From Jiangella anatolica (GTDB lineage Bacteria; Actinomycetota; Actinomycetes; Jiangellales; Jiangellaceae): 44,008 bases of DNA. The notes under the pieces were generated by a model. It saw only the letters and a program-made list of their open reading frames with translations. It had not been told where the DNA came from and did no database searches. The stretch lies in the NCBI RefSeq assembly GCF_003236295.1, contig NZ_POTW01000055.1:1-44008 (forward strand). The letters are read 5' to 3'. Positions 1 to 8,551 of the stretch are shown here, one piece after another. The position numbers and the translations under genes were made by a program. How positions within the stretch are numbered: the first letter of the stretch is position 1; each line of letters starts with the position of its first letter.

Positions 1-19
1 AGATGTGTATAAGATACAG
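1..19. other. residual Nextera mosaic-end adapter, one mismatch
   Basis: The first 19 bases match the transposase mosaic end AGATGTGTATAAGAGACAG at 18 of 19 positions (position 15 is T instead of G). Together with the exact reverse-complement copy at the other end, this is untrimmed library sequence, not genome. The reading frame of the gene entering here is therefore not trustworthy below about position 20. Confidence 0.93.
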
Positions 20-3000
20 GTGACGGTGTACTCGTGCGACTCCAGCGCGCCGATCGGCTCGTCCTCGACGATCAGCAGGTCGCCGACGCCGTCGTACTCC
101 GGCCGTGTGGTGATGCCGCCCGGGACGGTGTTCGTCGCGACGACCGAGCCGTCGACGATCTCGATGCCCGTGCCGAAGCGCAGCGCGTCCTCGAGGTCGT
201 AGTCGGTCGGCACCTCGGACTCGTTGGTGACGGTGAGGCCGTAGGTGATCTCCCAGACGCCGGGCTGGTTCTCCTTGTCCACCACGTACGGCTCGGTGAC
301 GACGGTCTTGTCCAGCGTGACGATCGGGAGATCGCCGCACTCGTCGTCGGTGAGGTCCTCGTGGTTGGTCGGGTCCAGCGTGGCGTGGTTGAACAGCCCC
401 GTGGTCGCGTCGCCGGCCTGCTGGCCGTCGGTGCAGGCCAGGTTCTCCGGCAGCGCCGTCACCTCGCCGGTGTCCGGGTCGGTGGTGAGGCTGACGGTGA
501 CCTCGAGCGTGTAGACGTGCTCGGTGCCGTTCTCGACGGTCGACTGCGGCGCGATCGGCACCTCGCCGGTCACGACGTTGAGGTCGGTCGTGCCGTCCCA
601 GTTCGGATTCAGCAGCCCGTCGGCCTCCGGCGGACCGGACACCACCTCCGTGTCGACCACCTCGACGCCGTCGCCGTAGCCGGTCAGATCGTCGGTGAGC
701 AGGTACGCCCCCGGGATCATGCCGGTGTTCTCGGCGACCAGCTCGTAGACGACCGTCCACGTGCCGTCGTCGTCCGGGTTCTCCGTCGGACCGGAGACCG
801 TCCGCTTGTCGAACTCATAGTCGATGTTCGAGTAGCCGAAGTCGATCGTGTGGTCGTTCTCGCCCGGCCCGCCGGTCGTGATGGCCGCGTACGGGAAGTC
901 GCCGTCGTCGGTGGTCTCCACCAGGCCGTCGGAGTCGTTCCGGTTCGCGTCGACGGAGTTCGGGTCACCGGTGTCGGGGACGGTCGGGTACCAGTTCTCC
1001 AGCACTCCGCCCGCCTCGTAGTCGGCCGGGTTGTCCACGCCCACGACGTAGTCGGTGTGCGTCTTCAGCTGGTAGTTCTGGTCGTTGGACGAGAAGTAGT
1101 ACTCGCCGTTCGCGTCCGTCGTCGTGGTGCTGACGAGCGTGCGGTTGCCGTCCGCGTCGACCTCGTACAGGTTGACGGTGGCGCCCTCGACCACGGCCTC
1201 GTCCGGGTCCTGGATGCCGTCGTTGTCGATGTCGAACCAGACGTAGTTGCCGATCTCGATCGGCGCCGCCGACGCCATCGCCGTCAGCTCGCCGAGACCG
1301 TTGCCCTTGACCGTCGCCGACGGCGGGATGTTGGTGTTGGTGATGACGGCCGCGCCGCGCGGCTCGACCAGCCCGCCGGTGTCCTGGAAGTAGCGCCGGG
1401 TGCCGACCTGGAAGCCGCCCTCGGCGGTGTGCAAGCCGGTCTCCAGGATTCCGTCCGCGCGGCTCGGGACGACCAACGTCGCACCCAGGTGCTCGGCGCT
1501 GTTCACCCAGGTGTCCATGAAGAACTTGCCGGGCTGGCCGTTCGGGCCGTTCAGCGTGACCTGGGTCGTCGCGCCCTGCTGGCCGTTGACCACGCCGTTC
1601 TGCTCGATGCTCCAGGTGCCGTCGCCGTTCGAGCCCGCCTTCAGCAGCTCGCCGCCGAGGGAACGCGGGACGACGAGGAAGGGGTTGTCGGGTGCGAGGG
1701 GCGTGAGGTTGCCGAACAGGTCGCCGCCGAGGTCGCGGATGCCGACGATGAGGTCGCCGTGCAGGTAGCGGGCGTCGGCGACGATCGGCACGGCGGAGTA
1801 CATGACCTGGCCCTGCAGGAAGTGCGTCCAGTCCGCGGAGTCGGTGCTCCACGGGTAGTAGTTCGCGCTGTAGAGGCCGGCGAACAGGCCGCGTTCGTAC
1901 CCGAGCGAGAAGTCGAGCACCTCGGTCAGGTTCGTCGGGTCGGCCGGGTCGAACGAGTAGACGTAGGCGTGCAGGTCGGCCCGACTCCCGGTCGACTCGG
2001 CCGTGTCCGTGACCGTCAGGTACATCTCGTTGGTCTCGGGGTTGGCCGAGATGCCGTGCGGCCGCAGGTCGCTGCCGTCCGGGAAGTAGCCGTCCAGCTC
2101 GTGCTCGGTCACGTCGAGCACCTGCGTGCCGTCGCGGCTGATGCCGATCTCGATCAGCGAACGGTTGTGCAGGTTGACCGCGAACAGCGACTGCTGGTCG
2201 TTGGAGATCTCCATCGCGCCCAGGCCCTCACGACCGACACGGTCCCAGGCCTGAGCGTCGGTCGCCCAGTCGTACGCCGCGTTGTCGAGGCCGAAGACCG
2301 GCCGGAGGCCGTTCGGATCGCCGGGCACCGCGCCCGGGTCGGAGTCGCTGCCGACGTCGATCCCGTAGTCGGTCACGTCCACGAGGAGGTCGCCGCTCGC
2401 GGTCGGTGAGGCCGGCGTTCCGCCGTCCGGCGTGATCCGGTAGATCGCGCCGATGCCGCCCGGGCCGAGACCGGAGTGCCGCCGGACGTAGGCCGATGCG
2501 AACACCGTCCCCGTGCCGCCGGGCTCCTCGGCCCGCTGCCAGGCGGTGCCGTAGGTGGTGCCGATCTGACCGAACGGCACGTGCATCGTGGTCGGCACCG
2601 CGGTCGTGGTGTTCGGGCTCATCGCGTCGTACTCGTGCGCCGCACCCGCGAACTCCGCCGACTGAACGCCGTCGTGACCGCCGTACCGGAACGCGGGCAG
2701 GAACACGAACGGGTTGTTCTCGACGAACGTGCCCGGCGTCTGGAAGGAGAAGTCGATCCCGGTGGCGGGCACGGCGTCGATGAACTGCACCGTCGTGCCG
2801 TTGCTCTGCCCGGCGGCTCGGCCGACGACGGAGTCGCGCCACTCCTCCCACTCCGGGGTGGCCGGCACGTTCGCCTCGACCCGCCACGGGCCGGCGTCGC
2901 TCGTGACCGCCAGGGAGTAGTTGCCGCTCGCGTCGGTGAGCGCCGGGCCGGCGACGTTGCCGTCGGCGTCGTAGGCGTAGACCTCGATGCCCTCCAGCAG

Positions 3001-3246
3001 GCCGGAGGCCTCGAACGTGTCGTACATGCCGTCGGAGTCGTAGTCCTGCCAGATGGTGCCGGTGATCGGGTCGCCGACGGCGGCCTGCGCCGGCAGCGTC
3101 GCGAGGCCCGCGGCGCCGAGGGTGGAGGCGACGACGCCGAGCGCCGTGACCGCCCCGGCGGCCGCACGGGCCCGCCTCGATCCGGCCCGTCTCGGGCGAT
3201 GGTCGGGACCTGGCCGGCCGTAGCCACGTTCCAGAAGCGATCTCAC
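1..3246 (-). CDS. secreted SdrD/Cna-B-like multidomain surface protein, C-terminus missing
   Basis: An open frame runs from a GTG at 3246, preceded by GGAGGA, off the contig end without a stop (about 1,080 codons; real sequence ends near 20). Residues 1-55 are an Arg-rich n-region, a hydrophobic core and an AQA-type cleavage site, so the protein is exported. Two SdrD_B-type domains are visible: residues about 61-130 (TGTIWQDYDSDGM) and about 660-760 (GNYVWFDIDNDGIQDPDE, with Ca-binding-like Asp residues). Between them lies a long beta-rich region of unknown fold. After residue 800 there are two beta-sandwich repeats, each opening with an aspartate/lysine strand (FDKRTV, LDKTVV) as in isopeptide-forming or DUF11-like domains. 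A sorting signal would lie in the missing part. Likely a cell-surface stalk or adhesin; ligand unknown. Confidence 0.85.
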   Translation of the reverse strand, partial: MRSLLERGYGRPGPDHRPRRAGSRRARAAAGAVTALGVVASTLGAAGLATLPAQAAVGDPITGTIWQDYDSDGMYDTFEASGLLEGIEVYAYDADGNVAGPALTDASGNYSLAVTSDAGPWRVEANVPATPEWEEWRDSVVGRAAGQSNGTTVQFIDAVPATGIDFSFQTPGTFVENNPFVFLPAFRYGGHDGVQSAEFAGAAHEYDAMSPNTTTAVPTTMHVPFGQIGTTYGTAWQRAEEPGGTGTVFASAYVRRHSGLGPGGIGAIYRITPDGGTPASPTASGDLLVDVTDYGIDVGSDSDPGAVPGDPNGLRPVFGLDNAAYDWATDAQAWDRVGREGLGAMEISNDQQSLFAVNLHNRSLIEIGISRDGTQVLDVTEHELDGYFPDGSDLRPHGISANPETNEMYLTVTDTAESTGSRADLHAYVYSFDPADPTNLTEVLDFSLGYERGLFAGLYSANYYPWSTDSADWTHFLQGQVMYSAVPIVADARYLHGDLIVGIRDLGGDLFGNLTPLAPDNPFLVVPRSLGGELLKAGSNGDGTWSIEQNGVVNGQQGATTQVTLNGPNGQPGKFFMDTWVNSAEHLGATLVVPSRADGILETGLHTAEGGFQVGTRRYFQDTGGLVEPRGAAVITNTNIPPSATVKGNGLGELTAMASAAPIEIGNYVWFDIDNDGIQDPDEAVVEGATVNLYEVDADGNRTLVSTTTTDANGEYYFSSNDQNYQLKTHTDYVVGVDNPADYEAGGVLENWYPTVPDTGDPNSVDANRNDSDGLVETTDDGDFPYAAITTGGPGENDHTIDFGYSNIDYEFDKRTVSGPTENPDDDGTWTVVYELVAENTGMIPGAYLLTDDLTGYGDGVEVVDTEVVSGPPEADGLLNPNWDGTTDLNVVTGEVPIAPQSTVENGTEHVYTLEVTVSLTTDPDTGEVTALPENLACTDGQQAGDATTGLFNHATLDPTNHEDLTDDECGDLPIVTLDKTVVTEPYVVDKENQPGVWEITYGLTVTNESEVPTDYDLEDALRFGTGIEIVDGSVVATNTVPGGITTRPEYDGVGDLLIVEDEPIGALESHEYTVTCILYTS

Positions 3247-3353
3247 GGGGTCCTCCGTCACTGTCGTACAACTGCGGTCGCACGCCCTCGTAGGTCGGGG
3301 TAGAGAACGGCGCTGACCATGAAGAGTCGCGGCACATGGCGATCAGCACGCGA

Positions 3354-3369
3354 TGTGACGCAGATCACG
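3354..3369. promoter_or_regulatory. Crp/GlxR-like site, TGTGA-N6-TCACG
   Basis: TGTGACGCAGATCACG differs by one base from the Crp/GlxR consensus TGTGA-N6-TCACA. It lies in the 200-bp gap between the divergent surface-protein gene (start 3246) and the lipoprotein gene (start 3447), so it could control either. Assignment rests on motif match only. Confidence 0.5.
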
Positions 3370-3446
3370 TTTCGGGCTGGAACTTTGGCCGGGGTGTGTC
3401 CGAAATGCCAGGTGAGCGACGCGCGGGCATGCTTACACTCGGGCGC

Positions 3447-4244
3447 ATGACCACATCCCGGCGGCGGCTCGGCCGCCTCGCGGCGATCGCCGTGGCCGCG
3501 CTGATCGCGCTGTCCGGGTGCTCCGGCGACGACGACTCGCCGGCCGGATCGAGTCCCTCCGAGACCGGATCCGGGCCGCGGCCGCTCACCGGCGACGAGG
3601 CGCAGCGGCTGTCGATGATGCGCTACACGAACTACACCGACGGCGTCCGCGCGATCCGGTTCGAGGTGGTCGACGGCGGCCGCACCCGCACCGTCGACGG
3701 CTGGGCCGACTTCGCCCGGCACGTCGGCTACGCGAACGTCAGCACGGACGGCGCCGACCCCGAGCTGGTCGCCTGGACGCTGTCCGGGATCACGACGCAC
3801 GCGCCGGTCGGTCCCGCATCCGCGGACGGACCGCCGCTGCCGCCGCCCGACGACGCGGAGTGGGCGTCGTCGGCGCTGGCGCCGGAGCAGTCGCGGCTGC
3901 ACGCGGTGCTGGCGCTGGTCTTCCAGTCCGCCAGCGACCGGCCGGACAACCCGCTGCTGCTGCAGCAGACCGACGCCCGCTGGCTGCGGTCGGACGACGT
4001 CGACGGCGTACCGGTCGACGTCGTCGCCGGGCCGACCGCGGATCGCGCCTACGATCCGGAGACGGCCACCACGGCGCCGGACGGCAGCGACGCGACGGTG
4101 CGGTACTGGCTGGACGAGGAGAGCCGGCTGCTGCGGCTGGAGACCCGGCTCGGCGGCGCGGGCGACTGGACCACCGTCGAGTTCGCCGACGCGCCCGGCG
4201 TCGACTTCGCCGGCGAGTTCCTCGCGACGACGGCGAGCGGCTGA
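3447..4244 (+). CDS. putative lipoprotein (265 aa)
   Basis: The start ATG at 3447 gives a textbook lipoprotein signal: MTTSRRRLGRLAA, a hydrophobic core, then the lipobox LSGC with Cys near residue 27, followed by an acidic and Ser/Gly-rich linker. An in-frame ATG at 3429 is possible but would lengthen the n-region. The mature part is mixed alpha/beta and ends in a strand-rich half (WLDEESRLLRLETRL), loosely like the LppX/LprG-type lipoprotein fold; this likeness is only an impression. The stop TGA shares its last base with the ATG of the DyP peroxidase gene, so the two are translationally coupled. A role in delivering or holding a substrate, haem or metal for the peroxidase is inferred from context alone. 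Confidence 0.75.
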   Translation: MTTSRRRLGRLAAIAVAALIALSGCSGDDDSPAGSSPSETGSGPRPLTGDEAQRLSMMRYTNYTDGVRAIRFEVVDGGRTRTVDGWADFARHVGYANVSTDGADPELVAWTLSGITTHAPVGPASADGPPLPPPDDAEWASSALAPEQSRLHAVLALVFQSASDRPDNPLLLQQTDARWLRSDDVDGVPVDVVAGPTADRAYDPETATTAPDGSDATVRYWLDEESRLLRLETRLGGAGDWTTVEFADAPGVDFAGEFLATTASG

Positions 4245-5482
4245 TGAGCGAACCCACGACACCCGCTCCCGACACCGGGGAGCCGCGCGGCACCCGGCGC
4301 CGGGACCTGCTGCGCGGGCTCGCCGCGGCCGGCGTCACCGCGGGCTTCGCCGGCGCCGCCGGACTGGCCGCCGGCCGGGCGACCGCCGACGACAACGACC
4401 GGCGCGCCGCCGGCAGCGGCGGCGACCGCCCGGCCACCCCGGCCGCGTCCACCGGCGGCCGGCCGGACCACGTCGACGCCGCCGGCACGCACCAGGCCGG
4501 CATCGCCCGTCCGGGCACGCCGCAGCCGCACGGCCTGCTGCTGGTCCTCGACCTCGTCGCGGCGCCGGAGCCGGACGCCGTCCGGGCCCTGTGCGCCCGG
4601 CTGGGCACCGCCATCCTCGACCTCACCGGCGAGCGGGCCGCCGAGGCCGGGCTGCTGGACGGTCCCGGCGACCTCACCGCGACGGTCGGGCTCGGCCCAC
4701 GTGTCGTCGCCGTGTTCGGCGCCGATCTGCCCGGCGCCGAGCCGCTCCCGGCGTTCGCGAAGGACGCCTCCGTCCCACCCGAGCGGACCGGCGGCGACCT
4801 GCTGATCGCCGTCTACGCGAGCGACCCGAACGACGTGCACCGGGCCGCGACCTGGCTGACGGAGCAGGCCGCGCCGGACGCCGTCCTCAGGTGGTCGCAG
4901 CGCGGCTTCCGGGCGCCCGGCACCGGCACGATCGCGCGCAACCCGCTCGGCTTCCACGACGGCGTGATCGTCCCGAAGGACGCCGCGGAACAGGACGAGC
5001 ACGTGTGGATCGCCGACGGCCCGTTCGCCGGCGGCAGCATCTGCGTCGTGCGCCGGCTCCTCCTCGACGTCGCCGCGTTCACCGCCGAGCCGGTCGACCG
5101 TCAGGAACAGGTCATCGGCCGGCGCCGCAACGACGGCTCGCCGCTGTCCGGCGGCGGCCCGACCGGCGAGGCGGACCTACTGGCCAAGACGCCGGACGGG
5201 CAGTACGTCACGCCAGCCCGGTCGCACGTGCGCGCAGCGCACCCGTCGGTCACCGGCAGCGCGCTGATGCTGCGCCGCGGCTACGCCTTCGACGACGGCG
5301 GCGGCGACGCCGGCCTGCTGTTCATCTGCTTCCAGCGCGACCTGCGCACGTTCGTGCAGACCCAGTTCCGCCTCGACGAGGTCGACGACCTGGGCGAATA
5401 CGTGACGCCGACCGGCAGCGCGACGTTCCTCATCCTGCCCGGCTTCGACGCGAGCCGCCCGCTCGGCACAACGCTCCCATGA
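4244..5482 (+). CDS. TAT-exported DyP-type haem peroxidase
   Basis: A 412-aa protein with a twin-arginine signal (GTRRRDLLRGLAAAG) followed by a hydrophobic Ala/Gly stretch. The family hallmark GxxDG appears as GFHDG at about residues 236-240; its Asp is the distal catalytic residue. A proximal haem-ligand region appears as SHVRAAHP near residue 328, followed by LRRGYAFDDG. Length and layout fit class A DyP (EfeB/TyrA-like) peroxidases that fold with haem before TAT export and oxidise dyes, phenols or haem-related substrates with H2O2. The neighbour is a lipoprotein rather than EfeU or EfeO, so this is not a complete EfeUOB iron system. The gene's stop lies inside the strong inverted repeat shared with the convergent gene. 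Confidence 0.9.
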   Translation: MSEPTTPAPDTGEPRGTRRRDLLRGLAAAGVTAGFAGAAGLAAGRATADDNDRRAAGSGGDRPATPAASTGGRPDHVDAAGTHQAGIARPGTPQPHGLLLVLDLVAAPEPDAVRALCARLGTAILDLTGERAAEAGLLDGPGDLTATVGLGPRVVAVFGADLPGAEPLPAFAKDASVPPERTGGDLLIAVYASDPNDVHRAATWLTEQAAPDAVLRWSQRGFRAPGTGTIARNPLGFHDGVIVPKDAAEQDEHVWIADGPFAGGSICVVRRLLLDVAAFTAEPVDRQEQVIGRRRNDGSPLSGGGPTGEADLLAKTPDGQYVTPARSHVRAAHPSVTGSALMLRRGYAFDDGGGDAGLLFICFQRDLRTFVQTQFRLDEVDDLGEYVTPTGSATFLILPGFDASRPLGTTLP

Positions 5483-5533
5483 TCATCAATGATCCAACCA
5501 CCCATAGGGGGTTGGATCATTGATGATCATGGG
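5476..5533. terminator. bidirectional terminator: 24-bp perfect inverted repeat
   Basis: Arms 5476-5499 and 5510-5533 are perfect reverse complements (24 bp each) around a 10-nt loop. The repeat sits exactly between two convergent genes, and each stop codon (5480-5482 on plus, 5527-5529 on minus) is formed within an arm. There is no U-tract, as is common for actinobacterial terminators. Unlike most of the window the arms are AT-rich, with GATCAT and CAATGATC repeats. Confidence 0.85.
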
Positions 5534-6132
5534 GTTGGGGAGGGCGCGGGCTCCTCGATCGGGCGTCCGTAGTCGACGGCGTCGAGGACGGGCTGCGGGA
5601 CGATGTCCAGCAACTGGGCGTCCGGCCGGGCGCCGAGTGCGTCGTTCACCGTCGAGAACGCCACCCGCAGCGCGCAGAACACCGTGATGCCGAAGATCTC
5701 CCGGTCCGTCCAGCCGGCGTCGCGCAGCTCCTGCACGTCGCGCTGGGCAGTGCCGTTCGGGTCGGCGACCACCCGGCGGGCCCACGCCGCCATGGCCCGC
5801 TCCTTCGCCGTCAGCCCGTCGTCGCGGCCGGTGAGGACGGCGGCAGCGGTCTCCGGGTCCGCCTCGGCCGCCAGCCGCGACCCCCAGACCAACGAGCAGA
5901 CCGAGTCCCCGAGCGACGACGCGGTCGCGCCGACCAGGATGCCGCGCTGCCGGAACGTCATCCCGTGGCCCTCCCACACGTGCGTGATCAGGTCGAACAG
6001 CCGCTCGTGCGCCTCGGGGCCGTGCGCCCACAGCCGGGACACGTTCATCACGTAGCCGTCCTCGGCGAGGTCCTCCTCGTAGAGGCGCTGCGCTCCCGGG
6101 CTGTCCGGCGCGTCGCTCAGGAAGTGCGTCAT
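5527..6132 (-). CDS. carboxymuconolactone decarboxylase / AhpD-like family protein
   Basis: A 201-aa protein starting at ATG 6132, within an ATGA overlap with the stop of the upstream BTAD regulator. The fold is all-helical; MTFRQRGILVGATASSLGDSVCSLVWG followed by LTAKERAMAAWARRVV resembles the alkylhydroperoxidase/CMD core of peroxidase-related proteins. The usual CxxC redox pair of AhpD is not seen; only single Cys residues occur (DSVCSL, VFCAL), so thiol peroxidase activity is doubtful. Coupling to the regulator suggests that it is its cognate partner or output gene. Substrate unknown. Confidence 0.72.
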   Translation of the reverse strand: MTHFLSDAPDSPGAQRLYEEDLAEDGYVMNVSRLWAHGPEAHERLFDLITHVWEGHGMTFRQRGILVGATASSLGDSVCSLVWGSRLAAEADPETAAAVLTGRDDGLTAKERAMAAWARRVVADPNGTAQRDVQELRDAGWTDREIFGITVFCALRVAFSTVNDALGARPDAQLLDIVPQPVLDAVDYGRPIEEPAPSPTP

Positions 6133-7949
6133 CGTGCCACCTTCGGTCGGTCGGGATCGTCGAGCAGAGCGGTCAGGGCGGGGTTGTCGACGTCGGCTGC
6201 GAGCACCCGCGCGGTCGCCAGCGCGCCGCCGTCGCCGAGCCGGTGCCGGTGCAGCTGCGCGCGGACCACCAGCTCGCGCATGCCGCCGCGGGCGGCCACC
6301 GCGCTCAGCGTCGCGAGCAGCGGCCGGGCCCGGTCGGCGTCGCCGCGGTCCAGCGCCGCGCCGATGGAGGTGTCGAGGACGTGGGCCTGCATCCAGTGGT
6401 AGCGGTCGGTGGTGCGGTTGCAGCGCACGGCCGCCTCGGCCAGCCACTGCTCTGCCGAGCCGGAATCGCCGCGGCCGGCGCTGACGAGGCTGAGCCCGCG
6501 GGCGGCGAACGCCTCCCAGCACGGGTCGCCGATCTGACAGCCCAGCACCCAGGACTGCTCGAACGCGTCCCCGGCCGCGGCGAGGTCGCCGTTGCGCAAC
6601 TGCACCTCCGCGTGCAGCGCCTGCGGCCATGGCAGGAACGCCAGCCAGCGCTGCTCCTGAACGAGCCGCACCGACCGTTGCGCCGCCGCGGCCGCCTGGT
6701 GCCGCTCGTCGCGCAGCAGGTGCGCGCGGGCCAGGATCGACTGCGACCACGCCTCCTGCCGGGCGTCGGCCGCGGCCAGCGACCGGTCGATCGACTCGGT
6801 CAGGAACGTGAACGCGGCCGGGTAGTCACCCTCGTCGGAGGCGTTCTGCCCGCGCACGCCCAGGATCGCGGCCAGCTCCTCGTCGGTCTCGGCCAGTTCC
6901 TGGGCCCGGGCCAGCCAGGTCCGCGCGGCCGGGCGGCGGCCGGCCTGCACCTCGACGTAGCCCATCTCGCGGTTCACGGTGACGGCGATCGCGCGGTCAC
7001 CGGCGGTCTCGGCGAACCGCAGCGCCTCCTGCAGGACCAGCGCGCCCTCCTCGTCGTGGCCGCGGACCTCATGCACGAGCGCGCCGCCGAGCGCCGTCAG
7101 CGTCCGCGCCCGCAACCGCGGATCCCGGACGCGGGCCGCCTCGGCGACCGCCCGGCGCAGGCACTGGATGCCCGCGTCGACGGCGCCCGCGTCGATCGCC
7201 GCGCGACCCGCGTCGAGCTGGCTCAGCGCCGCGGCCCGGCCGCTCAGCGCCGGCGTCCTGGGCGAGTCCGACGCGACCGAGGCGGCCTCCGTCAGCGCCG
7301 GTGACGCCTCGACGCCCAGCTCGCGCATCAGCACGTCGCTGGCGGCCGCGATCTGGCGCTGCGCCGCCGTCCGGTCCCCCGCCATCGCCAGGCTGCGCAC
7401 CAGCAGTTCGTGGTTGCCCTCGGTGAGCGGGTTCAGCTCGACCGCCCGGGCCGCGTACGGGACGGCGTCGGCGGCCTGGCCGGCGGCCAGCAGCGCGACC
7501 GCCGCCTGCCGCAACCGGGTCTCGATCAGCGCCGACACCCGGTGCCGCTCGACCGCCAGCCACGACTCGACCTCCGGACACGATGCGACGTGCACGCCCT
7601 CCAGCAGCTCATGGCCGGTCGCCAGCAGCGGCGCCGGATCGGCCAGATCGTCGCTCAGCAACCGCGCGTCGACGGCGTCGTCCACCAGGCCTCCGACGAC
7701 GACCGGGTCGCCGGTGAGCACGTCGGACCGGCCGAGCGTGCGGCGCAGCTCCGCCAGCGTCCAGCGCAGCGCGCCGAGCGGATCGTCGGCGTCGGCGAAG
7801 AACAGCTCGGCCAGCCGTTGCCGGCTCGGTGGCCGCTCGGCCAGCAGCACGTAGGCGAGCAGCACCCACGCCTTGCGGCCGCGGGGCGCGCGGACCGGCC
7901 GGCCGTCGTCCTCGATGACCGGCGGGCCGAGCAGCCGGATCGTCCCCAT
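6129..7949 (-). CDS. BTAD/SARP-type transcriptional regulator with TPR-like C-terminus
   Basis: A 606-aa protein from ATG 7949, with a GGGGGG tract just upstream serving as ribosome binding site. Residues 1-95 form an OmpR-like winged helix (MGTIRLLGPPVI, RGRKAWVLLAYVLLAE, LRWTLAELRRTLG). Residues about 95-245 form the bacterial transcriptional activation domain (VESWLAVERHRV, AARAVELNPLTEGNHELLVRSL). The rest is a long array of TPR-like helical repeats with no NB-ARC P-loop between the modules. This layout is that of AfsR/DnrI-family activators, which bind repeats near the -35 of target promoters. It is coupled by ATGA to the AhpD-like gene downstream, its most likely target partner. Confidence 0.85.
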   Translation of the reverse strand: MGTIRLLGPPVIEDDGRPVRAPRGRKAWVLLAYVLLAERPPSRQRLAELFFADADDPLGALRWTLAELRRTLGRSDVLTGDPVVVGGLVDDAVDARLLSDDLADPAPLLATGHELLEGVHVASCPEVESWLAVERHRVSALIETRLRQAAVALLAAGQAADAVPYAARAVELNPLTEGNHELLVRSLAMAGDRTAAQRQIAAASDVLMRELGVEASPALTEAASVASDSPRTPALSGRAAALSQLDAGRAAIDAGAVDAGIQCLRRAVAEAARVRDPRLRARTLTALGGALVHEVRGHDEEGALVLQEALRFAETAGDRAIAVTVNREMGYVEVQAGRRPAARTWLARAQELAETDEELAAILGVRGQNASDEGDYPAAFTFLTESIDRSLAAADARQEAWSQSILARAHLLRDERHQAAAAAQRSVRLVQEQRWLAFLPWPQALHAEVQLRNGDLAAAGDAFEQSWVLGCQIGDPCWEAFAARGLSLVSAGRGDSGSAEQWLAEAAVRCNRTTDRYHWMQAHVLDTSIGAALDRGDADRARPLLATLSAVAARGGMRELVVRAQLHRHRLGDGGALATARVLAADVDNPALTALLDDPDRPKVAR

Positions 7950-8034
7950 GCGACACCCCCCCGCTGGGTCGATTGTGACCGCGAATGGCGGGCCGCGGAA
8001 TGGTTCGCGGCCCGCCATCTTTCGCGGCCCCCCG

Positions 8035-8415
8035 TCAGGCGACCGGCCGGCCTTCGGCCGTCCACGCCTTCAGACCGCCGTCCAGATGCGCGACGTCGGT
8101 GTAGCCGAGCTCCTGCAGCGCCGCCGTGGCCAGCGCGGACCGGCCGCCGGACGCGCAGTACAGGATGGTCCGGCGGTCCGGGTCGAACTCGGCCCGGTGG
8201 TACGGGCTGGCCGGGTCGGCGTAGAACTCGAGCATCCCGCGCGGCGCCTGCACGGCGCCGGCGATCGAGCCGTCACGGCCGACCTCGTCCGGCTCGCGGA
8301 TGTCGATCAGCGTGACGCCGCCGGCGGCCAGCCGGTCGGCGACCTCGTCGGCGCTCAGGTTGCGGATCCGGCTCTTGGCCTCGGTGACCAGGAGCTGTAC
8401 GGACTGCGTGCTCAC
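8035..8415 (-). CDS. single-domain rhodanese-like sulfurtransferase
   Basis: A 126-aa protein from GTG 8415 (GGGGGGAACCACC precedes it). The rhodanese fold is recognisable by DIREPDEV near residue 40, the catalytic loop CASGGRS near residue 89, and the C-terminal HLDGGLKAW. Cys in the CASGGRS loop is the persulfide-carrying residue. Proteins of this size shuttle sulfane sulfur or act in thiosulfate or cyanide detoxification; the actual partner is unknown. It is divergent from the idi gene. Confidence 0.88.
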   Translation of the reverse strand: MSTQSVQLLVTEAKSRIRNLSADEVADRLAAGGVTLIDIREPDEVGRDGSIAGAVQAPRGMLEFYADPASPYHRAEFDPDRRTILYCASGGRSALATAALQELGYTDVAHLDGGLKAWTAEGRPVA

Positions 8416-8519
8416 GGTGGTTCCCCCCGTTGTCGATCGGTCGATGTGGCGACGATCCGCTGCCGGCGTGTGAAGTCGCGTGTGACGGGCGATTGCCCTG
8501 GGTCAGCTGGGTAAGGCAT

Positions 8520-8544
8520 CCTTTCGACGGCGCTCTGCGAAAGG
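8520..8544 (+). promoter_or_regulatory. hairpin covering the idi ribosome binding site
   Basis: CCTTTCG (8520-8526) and CGAAAGG (8538-8544) are perfect complements around an 11-nt loop. The right arm contains the GAAAGGGG ribosome binding site of the gene starting at 8552, so the fold could limit its translation. The effect is inferred from position only. Confidence 0.35.
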
Positions 8545-8551
8545 GGAACCG

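Noticed and set aside
34-2409. 791-codon plus-strand open frame, Val/Arg/Asp-rich
   Set aside because: It is antisense to the surface-protein gene, which has a signal peptide, SdrD_B domains and normal composition; the plus frame is compositionally biased and shows no domain.
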